Source of the DNA: Cephalotus follicularis | Taxonomy: Eukaryota; Streptophyta; Magnoliopsida; Oxalidales; Cephalotaceae | Assembly: GCA_001972305.1 (NCBI GenBank) | Contig: BDDD01000421.1 | Coordinates: forward strand, 124,001 to 188,000 | Length of the DNA stretch: 64,000 nucleotides | Direction: 5' to 3' | Translations under genes and position numbers: made by a program | Part shown: in pieces, positions 22,203-34,118 of the stretch | Layout of the letters: the number at the start of each line of letters is the position of its first letter | How positions within the stretch are numbered: the first letter of the stretch is position 1 | Notes under the pieces: generated by a model | The model's database searches: none | What the model was told of the DNA's origin: nothing | Seen by the model: the letters and a program-made list of their open reading frames with translations, nothing else

Positions 22203-25200
22203 TGTCACACCCATCCCTACCGAGACAGATGTGACCATCACGTGGCACGCCTCCTTTCGGAACCTACACGTGATATCTTAAACCTCATTTGAAAACTTCT
22301 TAAAACCATTAAAAATCATAAACTTGAACTTTTTCCAAAAAGTTAAAAAATTTTCTAACTCTTAAATTTTTACGAAAATCAGGCATGTAGTATTCGTTTA
22401 TCGGACTATACCCCCTGTAAAGAAAACACAGTTTATAACCACACCCCTGAAGGAGGAATCAGCAGTTATAAATAGGCTCAGCCCTCATCAAACCACGATT
22501 TAAATTAATAAGCATGCATGGGTTGGGCTCTGCCTCAACCATATCATCAATCATGAAATCATGAATATATATATAGGGCTTTGCCCTTTTAAATCAAAAC
22601 CATAAGAGAAAACATTTATATAAAAACATAAGTAAATGCATAATTTAAATGCTGATGTCGTGATAATATGCATGTGTTGAAACCCTGGTAGCATGCCCTG
22701 CCCTCGTGGTCCATCATCTACTGAAAATAGACTCAACAATTGCTTACCATCTTGCCTTTATCTGGGAGGGGAAAGAAAAAAGAGGGGGTTAGTCCAAATG
22801 ACTAAGTGAGTAGAAACCATAAATACATCTCCCATAACTATACGCCGAATAAAATGAGAAATAATATAAGCTCAAAGTAAAGATCCATAAGGGTAATCAA
22901 AATCAACAACAGGATCCACCAAAGAAACAAGATTCACAAAAAAGTACACAAACTCTATAAAGGTAAGCACGATCCTTAGAGGAAATCAAGATCCGCCTAG
23001 GATATCGAGACCACAAAGGGATATCAAGATCACAAAGGGATATCAATATTCTCGATGTGTAAATGAAATCTGGGAAAGGGATCTCAATACTCGACAAATG
23101 GCTCTACAACATAACATGAGTCAAGAATGTAAACAAGATCCACAGGGGTAACAAGATCATCTCAATACTTAACAATCAAATTCCATAATTATGAACATAG
23201 AGATTAACAAAGCTTAAAGATACGGTCATAACCCAAATGACAAATATCAATATCAAGAATATAATATGTGCCCAAAGAGTCATAAAAAAAATATAAGAGG
23301 ATGCTGGTACCAATCATGTCACTGTCTCATATCTGCCACCAAATCACATGGCAATAAAATCTGCTCTACTGTCAAATCACATGGTGTCATATCACAATCG
23401 CTGCAACAATAATATACATATAGGCCATAGGCTATAGGACTGTACACATCCTTCATATACCGGTATAAAGTGCCTATGCCTCATCAGAGAAATAACATAT
23501 ATAAACCTTGACCGAGGGGACGTCGTTATTTCAGGAATCTGCCCTCTTCCGAATCACATAACAAAACCTCGACCGAGGGGACGTCGTTATTTCACGGATC
23601 TGCCCTCGTCAAAATCACATAGCCAACACAGTCAAATGGATGAGGGACGGAGCGTCTGCTGCACTCACACTCAGCATACCATCATAGACAATAGTATGCC
23701 GCAGATCCAAATATGGAACCCATGGGCAGTTCCCACAGAGCACCCCATCATAGACCAATGGGCATGCTAAGGAGAGTTGATCGTCGAACGTATCCTCACC
23801 ATTGACCAGTAATACATATCAGAAAATGCGGTACCCAACATCAGAGTATAACAATATAACGATTCACAAAAGCACAAAAGTGAGAAGGCGACTAAGTCAC
23901 CCAGAACATCGAGCATATACCCGCTCGGAATCATATCACCAATAAACATGTCACAGAAGACAAGTGGGATATAATCTTAATACTATCACATATCATAAAA
24001 CAATGGATACGTCAATAGAAGGACAACGGGATACAAATCCCGACCAATATCACAATCACAAGACAATAGGGCACATATGGAATAATATGACTCTCAAACA
24101 ATGAAGAAGTCAATATCACAATGAATCAACATATCGAATGCGGAAATCAATACAAATCAACAACTCTGATTATAAGAGCCATCTCAAAATAGAACCACAA
24201 AAGGGTACAAACATCATCAAAGAATAACAAGCACAAGGAAAGTAAAAGAAGGGAAATGTCCACTCACAACAGGGATGTGCAAAGGCACATGGCCACATGT
24301 CAACCATTTCTAGCAAAAGATAGGAATTGCTCAATGGTACCAACAACGAAGCTCAAGTATAACAATACAGAAATAGAATGAGCATAGAAATAGCAAAGAA
24401 GCAAATATCTATCCGCGGAAGCCAAGCGGATATAATAGTAGAGTCATATGAATGTACAACTGATAACATCTCATACCAATAGGAGAGTTCAATGAAAATA
24501 CCAATAAAGGATCCAAAGTAAACGATTATGGACTCAATTGCACACCAGACAATCAACAAGTCATATCAGAGTTCAGTCGAGAATGCCAATAAAGGATTCC
24601 AAGAAACAATAATGGAATCATTATATAACAAGCCATATCACATGAAGGAATCACACAACAAGGGCTATCAAGAAGTCAGATGAATCACAAACATAAGAAT
24701 AACAATAAGGATACATATACATCATCAAAGAATGTCATGAATAATAAGATAAGGGAAGGAGATGTTCTACTCACAAATACCAGTGCCGATTACTACCACA
24801 GACTAACCCCTCAAAACTTTGAATCAACTATCGGATTCCCGTCATTGTTTTGAAACTCTATCATCCTTCCCTCTGTATAAACAACACAATCCATTACACC
24901 CTACTCATAGGAAACATAACATTGTCGTAATCAGAATTCTGGCCAGATTCCAGCCAACCCGCTGGAGTTCCGATAACACTAAAAATCGACCCCCAAAACT
25001 ACCGATCTACACACAATTGCCAGAGAATTGCCGTGACTTGAGGCAGAACTGCTCGGTCACGGCCAACAGTGAGTTCGACCCACTGAGTCGGCTCATAGGT
25101 CATAGACAATTTTGGCCACTTCACAAACAGGTGTCCACAAGGCTAGCTCTACGCGTCTCCGCCCAAGACTCGCCGAGAATCGGTCGCTGTAGCCTCGCCA

Positions 25201-25815
25201 GAGCTCTGGCCAAGTTGCCTCAGCTCTGGTCACGCCACCACTGGCCTCCACAACCTCCAAGCTACTCATTGGTGACCGAGACTCACTGGGACTCGGTGTA
25301 AAACATGGTGTCCTAGGCGACAACGAGTCAAAACGTCGAGTTGACTCAAACGGCAAAAATCTGACCAATTCTGGCCGAATAACGCCTCAGCCACCATCAA
25401 AATGGGAAGAGCTGGTCTTCCAAACAATGATCGGCCCAACCAGCGATGATATAGGTGGCGGAGGAGCAACAGCAGCGGCGATAACACCCGGGAAGAACAA
25501 GAAGAAAAGAGAAGAAAAGCAAATGAGGAGGGAGTTACCAGTGGAGAAGTCGCAGGGATGCTCGCCACTTCTTCCTTGTCACCGGTCCGGCGTCTCTCTC
25601 GAGCTCTCTGCATCTCTATAGCGCCCGTGCCTTTCTCTTTTTATTTTTTATTTTTAAGCACCTGGCGCTTTCTAGAAAGCGTTGGGCACTTCATGCTCTT
25701 TTTTAAATATTAATAATAAATAATAATAATAGTAATAATAATAATAATACGCTCACAATGACACTTAAGTGTTTTTGCACACCAGACAAACATAAATGTG
25801 ACACGGGGTGTCACA
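22203..25815 (-). mobile_element. Tekay-like Ty3 solo LTR (3.6 kb)
   Basis: The plus reading starts TGTCACACCC and ends GGGGTGTCACA, so the ends form an inverted repeat. Perfect 5-bp duplications TAACT lie at 22198-22202 and 25816-25820. The length and ends suit Tekay/Del chromoviruses, whose LTRs are several kb; the lineage is inferred as no coding region remains. It is homologous, in inverted orientation, to 46179-52871. A ~66-bp unit with GACCGAGGGGACGTCGTTATTT is duplicated at about 23511-23640. An ATA-rich microsatellite lies at about 25706-25750. ORFs at 24819-25613 are LTR sequence. Confidence 0.85.
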
Positions 25816-27238
25816 TAACTTCCACTGCATGGTATGACTTTAAGGTCTGACCTCCGCTGCTTGGTTTGCCTTCACATAAACCCGTCTTTAATATGCTCTC
25901 TCAGCAAATAAATACTCGCTGCATTCATCTATTAAAAACAAACAAACCTTTGTATGAAACATTCCATTATGGTGATGCTCGAACGCTCTCCACAATAGAG
26001 ACACATGTTCAGTAATGAACATGTCCACTAGCAAAGCAGCATCTCCCCGACGATGATCTCTCACTAAATAATATATGTCACTCACAGATCAACCTGTTCC
26101 AAATCAGGTGGGACCCGAAAACCTGGTTGATTTCCGGTACAGAGATAAATTTTTCAGAACATCCCTAAGTCCTGGTACGACCATCCTAATAGTCAGAGAC
26201 TATCAGAGCAGCCCCGGTACGACGTTCCATAGTCCCCCGGATCCATAGGCCTCCACGTCTATCATTCGTTAGCCGGTTAGCCGGTACTTTATCAATGTCA
26301 TCAACATATATGTCATGTATCCTTCGTCATACTTGACTCCGACCGCAGACTAGGGTTTGGATCAATGTCACCCCAGGTAATACTGCAATAACTATAAATC
26401 CTTGTCTGTACTGAGACTAGCGACAGACCTTACCCGAAAACATGTGAGTTTCCAGTCTGCCTCTGTCTAGTTAGGTCTTTAAGTCTACAACGGACAAAAG
26501 ATCTTATAGAGTCGATCACCCTCAATACGGGTGTGACGATTCCTTATTGCGTACTCGCCCATGCATCTCAATGCAGCTCCCACAAGACCCAAAGACAACC
26601 CTTTGCTAGCTCACAGAACTGGGGAAGGCGAAAATCGAAGCCAAGCGGTTACTATACAACGCATGCCAACCGCTCAGGTTTGAGGACACAACACAGGTCA
26701 CGTATGGTCTGCTAGTCACCTCTGATTATACACTACCGAGACAATAGGAATTCTGTCGACAAATGTATTGACTATCCAAGACAGGTTTCCTATGGTGGGT
26801 CTGTTCAGTGTCATGTTCCTCTAGCACGCACCCCGCATCAGCTTTAGGGTAAACCCAAATGGTAATGAGAGAGTCCATCCTCCACTAACACCCGAGAGCA
26901 AGCATAACACGACAAGTCTGTCTGGTTAATCAATTGCCCTATGAGAGAGAACCTATGACTTGGAACGTTTTGTCAGAAGGGAGTAAGGATTTCATTCTCA
27001 TAACCTCCTTGGCACGAGATCCAACCCTTTATCGACAAGAAATTATATGTGTATTCAATTGACATGGTGATCAATTGATCCGTAGGCACGGTCAAGGATA
27101 GTACAGATAGCAGAGATGCCATCGTTGAATGTAATTTGCACACGAAACATGAATGGAATTAAGATTGTATAAATCCATAGTGTATATATACAAGCATCCG
27201 ACCACCTTCGTGGCATGCAGGGACACTTTTATCTAACA

Positions 27239-29020
27239 GTTTTGTCCCTGATCATTAATCTGTGGTTGATTCATATGACCGCCGGGTTGATTGTTGACAG
27301 CTTGTGCCTCCCTTCAAGGTACACTGGGGACAAAACCATGCCCCCTTGGAGTCCTCTGCTTTCTAGGAACCCTGTTAATAGATTCATCAACATGAGTTTT
27401 AGTTTCCTCAACCGCTTGCCTATGGTTGTCTTCAAGCACAACTCTTAGGCAATTAGTGAGGTTGGCCATTATTAAGTCGGTGAATACCTGCATCTTAGCC
27501 TCAAAAGGGTTCAGCTATAGATTATCCTGAACGTTATTTGTAGTAGATGTAGTGGGCAAAACACGATGGCAAGAACTGGGCTCCTCTTCGTCTTGGACAG
27601 CCTCAACAGCATGGCTTGGCAAGTGTATTTTTTTGTCACATTTAGAACAGATGCGTCTCACCGAGTGTGCCAAAATTAGATTATCTCTTAAAATTTATAC
27701 CACAATTAATCTCAATCGCAAATCGATTAGTACGGGCGTACTAGATATTTATACTTGTCTCAAAGTAAAATTAGGAATCTATGACCACGGTTTCAAATAA
27801 GCAACAAGTAACGCAATCACATAAATTAGTTGTAACATAACTCCAAATCTAAAATCGGTCGTGCAAGGTGAACACTGTTAATAGAATAAAGCAAACAATT
27901 ATCAAGTAATTATATAAAAGGGTTTGGGAAGTCTATTTTAAAATTCTTTATGATTGCCTTAATAAAAAATGACTTAAATTAGACTTATTAAACTAATGAC
28001 AAGAGAAAATTACAATAAATTTGTGAATTTAAATCATAAAAAAGCGTGAAATCAAAAGTACCATGATACTCACGACTGTAACAAATCATTACCATAGATA
28101 AACAAATTTTAAAACTTTACAAAGTTTCAGTTGTGAAGTTAAGTAACAAAAGACAATTGATTGACGGATAAATCAGCATAGACTTTATATAATCAAAATA
28201 CAGTTGCAAGACTTGAAGTTGAACTGAAACAATTATCAACTAACAATTATCTCATAAAGAAAAGTGCAAAACCCGTTTTTGTTTGATTGGTATAGGACCC
28301 TTTGCTTTGAAGAACCAAGTTCTTATTTATAAAGAATTCCTTAATAGTTGCATGATTATTCGATAGTTAACTCCCCTTTTATCTCGTCAAATGACACGTG
28401 ACCCACTTTTTTGAAGCTTGATCATCCTCAACTGTCCAACTAAAGTCCTGCTATCCGTTTGTGAACTTAAACAACTATTCATGATGTTTACATCGTGTAT
28501 TAGGTGCTAAATACTAGGAGAAAATATCATTGCATGTTGTTACCCGTAAACTATCATCTGCTCTGACCATTGTATCCAAATCAGTCGCTTCTCACACTAT
28601 CTGTCATCAACCGATTTTGTTAAGTTTAAGGATAAATAATGTCGTTTGATTGTTTTATGCTAACGTTAATTTAGACCAAGACAGAAGTTTAGCACCAAGT
28701 GAAGATTCACCCCATATTTAGAACGCCAAAATAATTTTCCTTTAATTTATTAACCTAATCTACTCACTTTACTCTAACTTATTTGTAAGTTCTAACGTGG
28801 ATTACTTATCTAAACTTGATTTAATAATTTACTAGATTATAGCTAATTAATAATAAGTTTAAAAATAAACAAAAATTTATTGAGCCGGTACCAGTACCAA
28901 GGGCGATGCCGACCCCATGTTTGGGGAATTTGGGCCTAGCGAACCAGATATGTTAGTAACGGGCATGAGGTGTGAAGTGCAACAGGCCAGCCCAGCATGG
29001 CCCGTGTCCAACACAACTTA
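27239..29020 (-). mobile_element. 5' end of a Tat-like Ty3/gypsy element (LTR, PBS, start of gag), approximate
   Basis: On the minus strand TTTTGGCACACTCGGTGAGA (27656-27675) resembles the post-LTR sequence of Tat/Grande/Retand-type elements. Upstream (27676 to about 29020) is an LTR-like stretch with a TATA box (about 28322-28336, minus). Downstream a broken frame (about 27620-27300) encodes DEEEPSSCHRVLPTT and ANLTNCLRVVLEDNHRQAVEE, which looks like an early Gag region but is not diagnostic. The copia 5' LTR end at 27238 cuts it off. The outer LTR boundary is uncertain. Confidence 0.55.
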
Positions 29021-29353
29021 ACATTATTTAGAAAATTGAATTGATAAGACCACAATAAATAGCCAGAGATGTTACTTGAAATCACAACAGTGGCCAGATG
29101 GAGTCTATGACAACATTGAAGTTACCGTAGGTTGAGACAAATTTCATGGTTACCAAAAATAAACTACTCCCCAAAATCTGCTCTTCTTCATTTACTTTGA
29201 ACAGTTCAACAGTTGATCAGCTCCTATATTTTTCTCCACCAGTATTCTTCAAGATCAAGGAATGATATTAAATAAACATGAGCTTTCAGGACATGTTTTG
29301 GGGAAAAAGCATCCAACCAATAAAGGCTTTCATTTGGTGACATTCTTGTCAAA

Positions 29354-32300
29354 CTAGTAGGTAAGATCTTTGGGGTCCTCAATTATCTTTGCCAAGGTTT
29401 GCAAGAAAGAGGCCAGATCAGCACCGTAAATGACACGATGATCTGCTGTTACATTTACCTGAAAAAATTGCAAGCTTCCATAGAGTCAGAATCTGTAAAT
29501 TGACTCTGATCATGCGTAACACAGAAACTCCAATTTCAGAAACTTATATGGCAGTCATGATTTTACCTGCATCTGGTTCTTCATACCAATACGACCGTCC
29601 TTGGTAGCTACAACTCTAGGCTGAGATGCTCCAACAGCCATTATTGCACCCTGTTCAAACAAATCAAGATTACTAACAATTCCAACATACAAATGAGTTC
29701 ACATAGTTTACCCTGTTCTTTAGCAGAGATTTTGGCAGATGATAGAATATTCAGTTTTCAGTTTTCAACACTTACAGTTCCAGGTGGGAGGATGGCATCA
29801 AATCGATCCACACCGAACATCCCTAGGTTAGAAAGAGTAAAGGTACCTACAAACGAAGAAAACAAGAACAAAATTGCTTATGTTAGTAAATCCAGTCTGA
29901 CAGACAAAAAGAATGGTTGTCGTATGCTTATCAGAAAAAAAAACCCAGACATCTTCGAGTATCAATCAGCATGAATAATTTTACTAATAATATTTTTCCA
30001 GAAGCCACAGCACATTTCATGGACACAAAATAAATCATACATCAATTTGAGAGACTATTACAGATTTCACTCATATAAATTAGAGGAATTTACTAAAAAC
30101 TTTTCAGAAGCTGCAGCATATCCAATTGACAAAAATAATTTGACAATCAACATGAGCAACTATAATGAATGCAACAAAAATCTTACACGCAAAAAAAAAA
30201 AAGAATTTGGAGCACCAGAACCCACATTGCACAAAACCAGGATATCTTTGTGTAGCCCACACCTAAGGGGAAACATGAAAATCAAGATGAAATAATAACA
30301 GAACAATGAATAAAATTATCTCACCGTTCAGCTAACTTGGTATATTGAACACAAACTGTTACCTCAGAGTTAAAGATTGTTCAAGGAATTTAAACAAGCT
30401 ACATTTGCTATATGTCAGTATATAGCACCTTGCACTCGCAAAATTACAATGCATTTATTGCCATTATTTTCACTTAAGAGGGACTAATTGAACTAATAGG
30501 AACATTTGTTTAACAAATGATGGAAACTCTTACGATAACAAGACTGAGGCAGGGTAAAGCCATGCGCACAGACCCAACATATAATATTTTTTTGACAGGT
30601 AACAAAGTTTATTGATAGCGTGTTTGGTAGAGTGCAAAATTGGGGGAGGACAGAAAAGGGTAGAAAAAAAATTAAACTCTCTCATTTGGTAGGAAAGATA
30701 ATTGGAGGGATAGAAAATGGGAAGTGTTATTTGCATCTATTTTTATTTAGTTGCAAGTTTGGGCTAATAAAATATAAGCCCATATATCTATGTAAAGCCC
30801 CTAACCGGTGCCCATATATAGTGATGATCTCCTAATAATAAAGGCTTGAGAAGTTCATTATCAATTACATGGTATCAGTGCTTCTTTAAGCATATTAGAG
30901 ATTAATCAAAAAAATAAAAAAAAAACTAATCGTGCCTCGCCGCACATAGAAACCCTGATCGTGCCGCACCTTTCTCTGGCCGGTCATCTCCTCCAACGGT
31001 AGCACCGTCTGTCCAACGATCATCTCCTCCAATAGATCCTCTTCTCTGGCGATCAATTCTTCTGTCCGACACCGTTCTCCATCGTGATCGTCTTCTATCC
31101 AGCCGATCTCTCCTAGATTGCAACCTTTCTTGGGACGTCGTTTCCTGCTGGTGTGGTCTTCTCCAGTTTCCAATGAAGTTTCCCTTTGGTGTCATCTTCT
31201 CCAGTTTCCGGTGACGCCGTTTCCCTCTGATGTCATCTTCTCCAGTTTCTGGTGCTATTTCCATCCATTGTTGTGTTGATATTCTTCTAGTTGGCCTTCA
31301 TCGAAGTTGATGTTTTTCTTTCTTGTCTTCACCAAACTCGTGGTTGGTGTTGGTGATGCAAAGCCGTGAAGCCCAATGCCATGGCTGTGACTCGTGTGTA
31401 GTGGTGTTGGGTGACTAGTGTTCAGACGGTGACTTGACATCGTGATATGAGACACTGTTTTCATGCTGTTTTGATTCTAGTTGACCTTGTGATAGTGTAT
31501 TGTGTTGTTGTGATTGTTGGTGGCCTAGTCTGTGTGATTTCTGGTGATTTGTCGTTTTCTGTGAGTGAGAGATTATGTCTACTCCATCCAACAATGTTCG
31601 TCCCAGGGATGTCTCGGTGACTTCGAGTTCTGTTGGTACCCAACAGAGTATCTTTCATGGCCTTCACGGTATGTACATTGGTGAAGTTGGATGGTACAAA
31701 TATCTACATATATTGAAGCCAATCAATCATTGAGTTGGCTTGATTCTGATCCACCAACTGATGTTAAGGTTTTGGGTGAGTGGAAGGCCACAAATGCTAC
31801 CCTGAAAACTCTTTTATGTGGTTTTATGGTTGAGCATATTCGCCATTTGTTTATTTCATGTTCTACTACTCATGCTATTTGGGACAAAAGTGCTATTTGG
31901 GTGAGTGGAAGGCCACAAATGCTACCCTAAAAACTCTTTTATGTGGTTTTATGGTTGAGCGTATTCGCCATTTGTTTATTTCATGTTCTACTACTCATGC
32001 TATTTGGGACAAATGTGCTTTGTAGTATTCTAGTCATAATAATTGAGTTAGGTTTGTGATGCTTGGTCGTCTCTGTTTGAGATCAGTGAAGGTGATTCTG
32101 GTGTTGCGGACTGTTATGCTATGTCTCATCCACTTATCAGCGTCATCAGTCCTATTTTCCTCCTGCTATTACTATCGTTGAGATGTAGTAATGAGAGACT
32201 GATTTGGTCTCACTCTTATTTCTTCGTGGCCTTAATCCAGCACGAAATGCATTTAAACAGCGGTTCATCTCTACCGGTTCTTTACCTACTGTGGATGAGG

Positions 32301-34080
32301 TGTATTCTCAAGTTAGTTGCTTCACTCCACAGGTTTCATCTCCCATGATGTCTAAAATAGTGCTATGGCAACACATGATGGTCGCGGGAATTCCCATGGT
32401 GGTTAGGGTGTTGATAGTCGCGGTCGTGGCCTTAGTTCCATTGGAGGTGGTCGTGGTGTTCCTCGCAGAGAAGGAAATATTAGTGATTCTCGTGGTGGAT
32501 CCAAACTAGCCGGTTTTGTACTCATTGTCAACGTAATGGACATCCTGTGGACCATTGCTACAATCTTCATCCAGAGTTGCATAATTTGCATGTCTCACTT
32601 GATACTGGTAACGGATTTTCATCTTTAGATCCTCCATCTTCTGGACAGAGTATGATGACTCTGACCTTGACTTGTGTTGAGTATGATGAGATGATTCGAT
32701 CTCGATACAATAGTGTGTTTTTTCTGGTCCTGCAGCTACATTGGCACATCATAGTCAGTCTGAGTCCGCCTGTCTGTTATCCAGTACTCCTCAACATTGG
32801 GTTATTGATTTAGGCACTACTCATCACATAACTGGGGATCAATGTCTTCACCCTTATGCGACTCCTGGTCCATCCACCATTGCAACATTGGCTGATAGTT
32901 CTAAGTCCAAGGTGGCTAGTACAGGTTGTGTATCATTAAGTCCATCCATGTCCCTACCTTCTGTTGATCACATTCCAAACTTTCCTTACAGTCTTTTGTC
33001 TATTAGTAGCCTTACCCATGATCTTGATTGTACTATTTTGTTTTGTGCCACCTCCTGTGTTAGGATTGGCAGACTGGATGCCGGATCGGTGGTGAGTGTG
33101 AGTTTGATGGTCTTTATTTATTGGATCAGGATGTCATCTGCTGCTGTTCAATGGACAGATAATGCCTACAAACTTCATTGGCATCTTGGTGACCCATCAA
33201 TTAGCAGCTATGCTTCGTCAGCTTACCCCTTTATCAGTGTTGAGTCTTCAATTTAATTGTGAAACGTGTCAGTTAGGTAAAACATCATCGTATGTCTTTC
33301 CCTCTTTGGGATGTAAGGCGTGTTTCTCAACCATTTGAGTTAGTCCACTCAGATGTTTGGGATCCCAGTCATGAGTCTTCATTTGGTGTCAAGTATTTTG
33401 TTACGTTCATAGACGACTATACTTGTACAACTTGGTTATATTTAATAAAAGATCGTACTGAAGTTTTCCATTCCTTTTGTACTTTTTATTATGAAATTCT
33501 TAATCAATATGGTATATCTGTTTAATATTTGCGTGTCAATAATGCACATGAATATTTCTCTACTTCTCAGTTCACATCTTTCCTTGAGCAACATGGAATT
33601 CTTCACCAAAGTTCATGTGCTCACAACCCCCAAACTGAATGGGGGTGCTAAGCGCAATAACCAACATTTACTTGATGTTGCCCGTTGTATAACAAGTATC
33701 ACGCTTATAACTATATACAAAGAAATATATAATGATTCAATTTGTTATGAGAAGATAAAATATTTAAAGATATTCAATTATCTTAAAAATTAACATATTT
33801 GATCTAAATAAAATAATTATCAAATAAAACGGTTAAAATTATGAAATATAAATAATAGGAGTGAAAAACAATGAGTGAACGATAGAAATTGTCATATGTG
33901 GATGAAATAGTTAATAACATTTAATTCACTTGAAAATTAGTATATATGATTTTATATATAGATTATCAAATCAAATTAAATGGTTAGATTTATGAAATAT
34001 AAATCATAGATTTGAAAAATAATGAGTTTAAAAACGATATAGCATGTTCTTATGTGCTATGTCACACCATAGTCATTGCA

Positions 34081-34118
<38 letters not shown>

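Larger units (their letters stand above)
17312..27238 (-). mobile_element. Ty1/copia retrotransposon (minus), truncated after integrase
   Basis: On the minus strand the order is 5' LTR (27238-21137), primer-binding site, a 1.3-kb leader, gag, protease, integrase and the linker toward RT. The element is then cut at 17312, so RT, RNase H and the 3' LTR are missing. The 5' LTR has been enlarged by a nested solo LTR at 22203-25815. Integrase precedes RT, the copia order. The leader (19834-21122) has no convincing ORF. Confidence 0.85.
21137..27238 (-). repeat. Copia 5' LTR, enlarged by a nested solo LTR
   Basis: The plus-strand reading starts TGTTGGAAAGG and ends ATCTAACA. Without the 3.6-kb insert at 22203-25815 it is about 2.5 kb, like the sister solo LTR at 13550-16056. 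The TATA box (GATATAAAAG, minus) is at 21871-21880. Upstream of it lies an array of AGGTCTGAG-type motifs (21931-22202, continuing at 25821-25870), in the place where the sister LTR has a GCGTCGACGC array. U3 (about 26040-27238) aligns with 14880-16056. Confidence 0.85.
30725..33700 (+). mobile_element. Copia relic (Ale-like) in intron 3, antisense to the gene
   Basis: A short LTR (30725-30869; TGTTATTTGC...CAATTACA) is followed directly by TGGTATCAG (30870-30878), the initiator-Met primer-binding site. A 700-bp leader, then gag, zinc knuckle, protease and the first half of integrase follow. RT, RNase H and the 3' LTR are absent. The short LTR and protein wording suit the Ale/Retrofit side of copia; this is an inference. 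Confidence 0.8.

Noticed and set aside
24819-25613. ORFs of 91-160 aa in a GC-rich stretch
   Set aside because: They lie inside the Tekay-like solo LTR, overlap each other on both strands and show no domain.
30895-31667. Arg-rich minus-strand ORFs in intron 3
   Set aside because: They lie opposite the copia 5' leader between PBS and gag; no homology seen and the plus-strand element explains the sequence.
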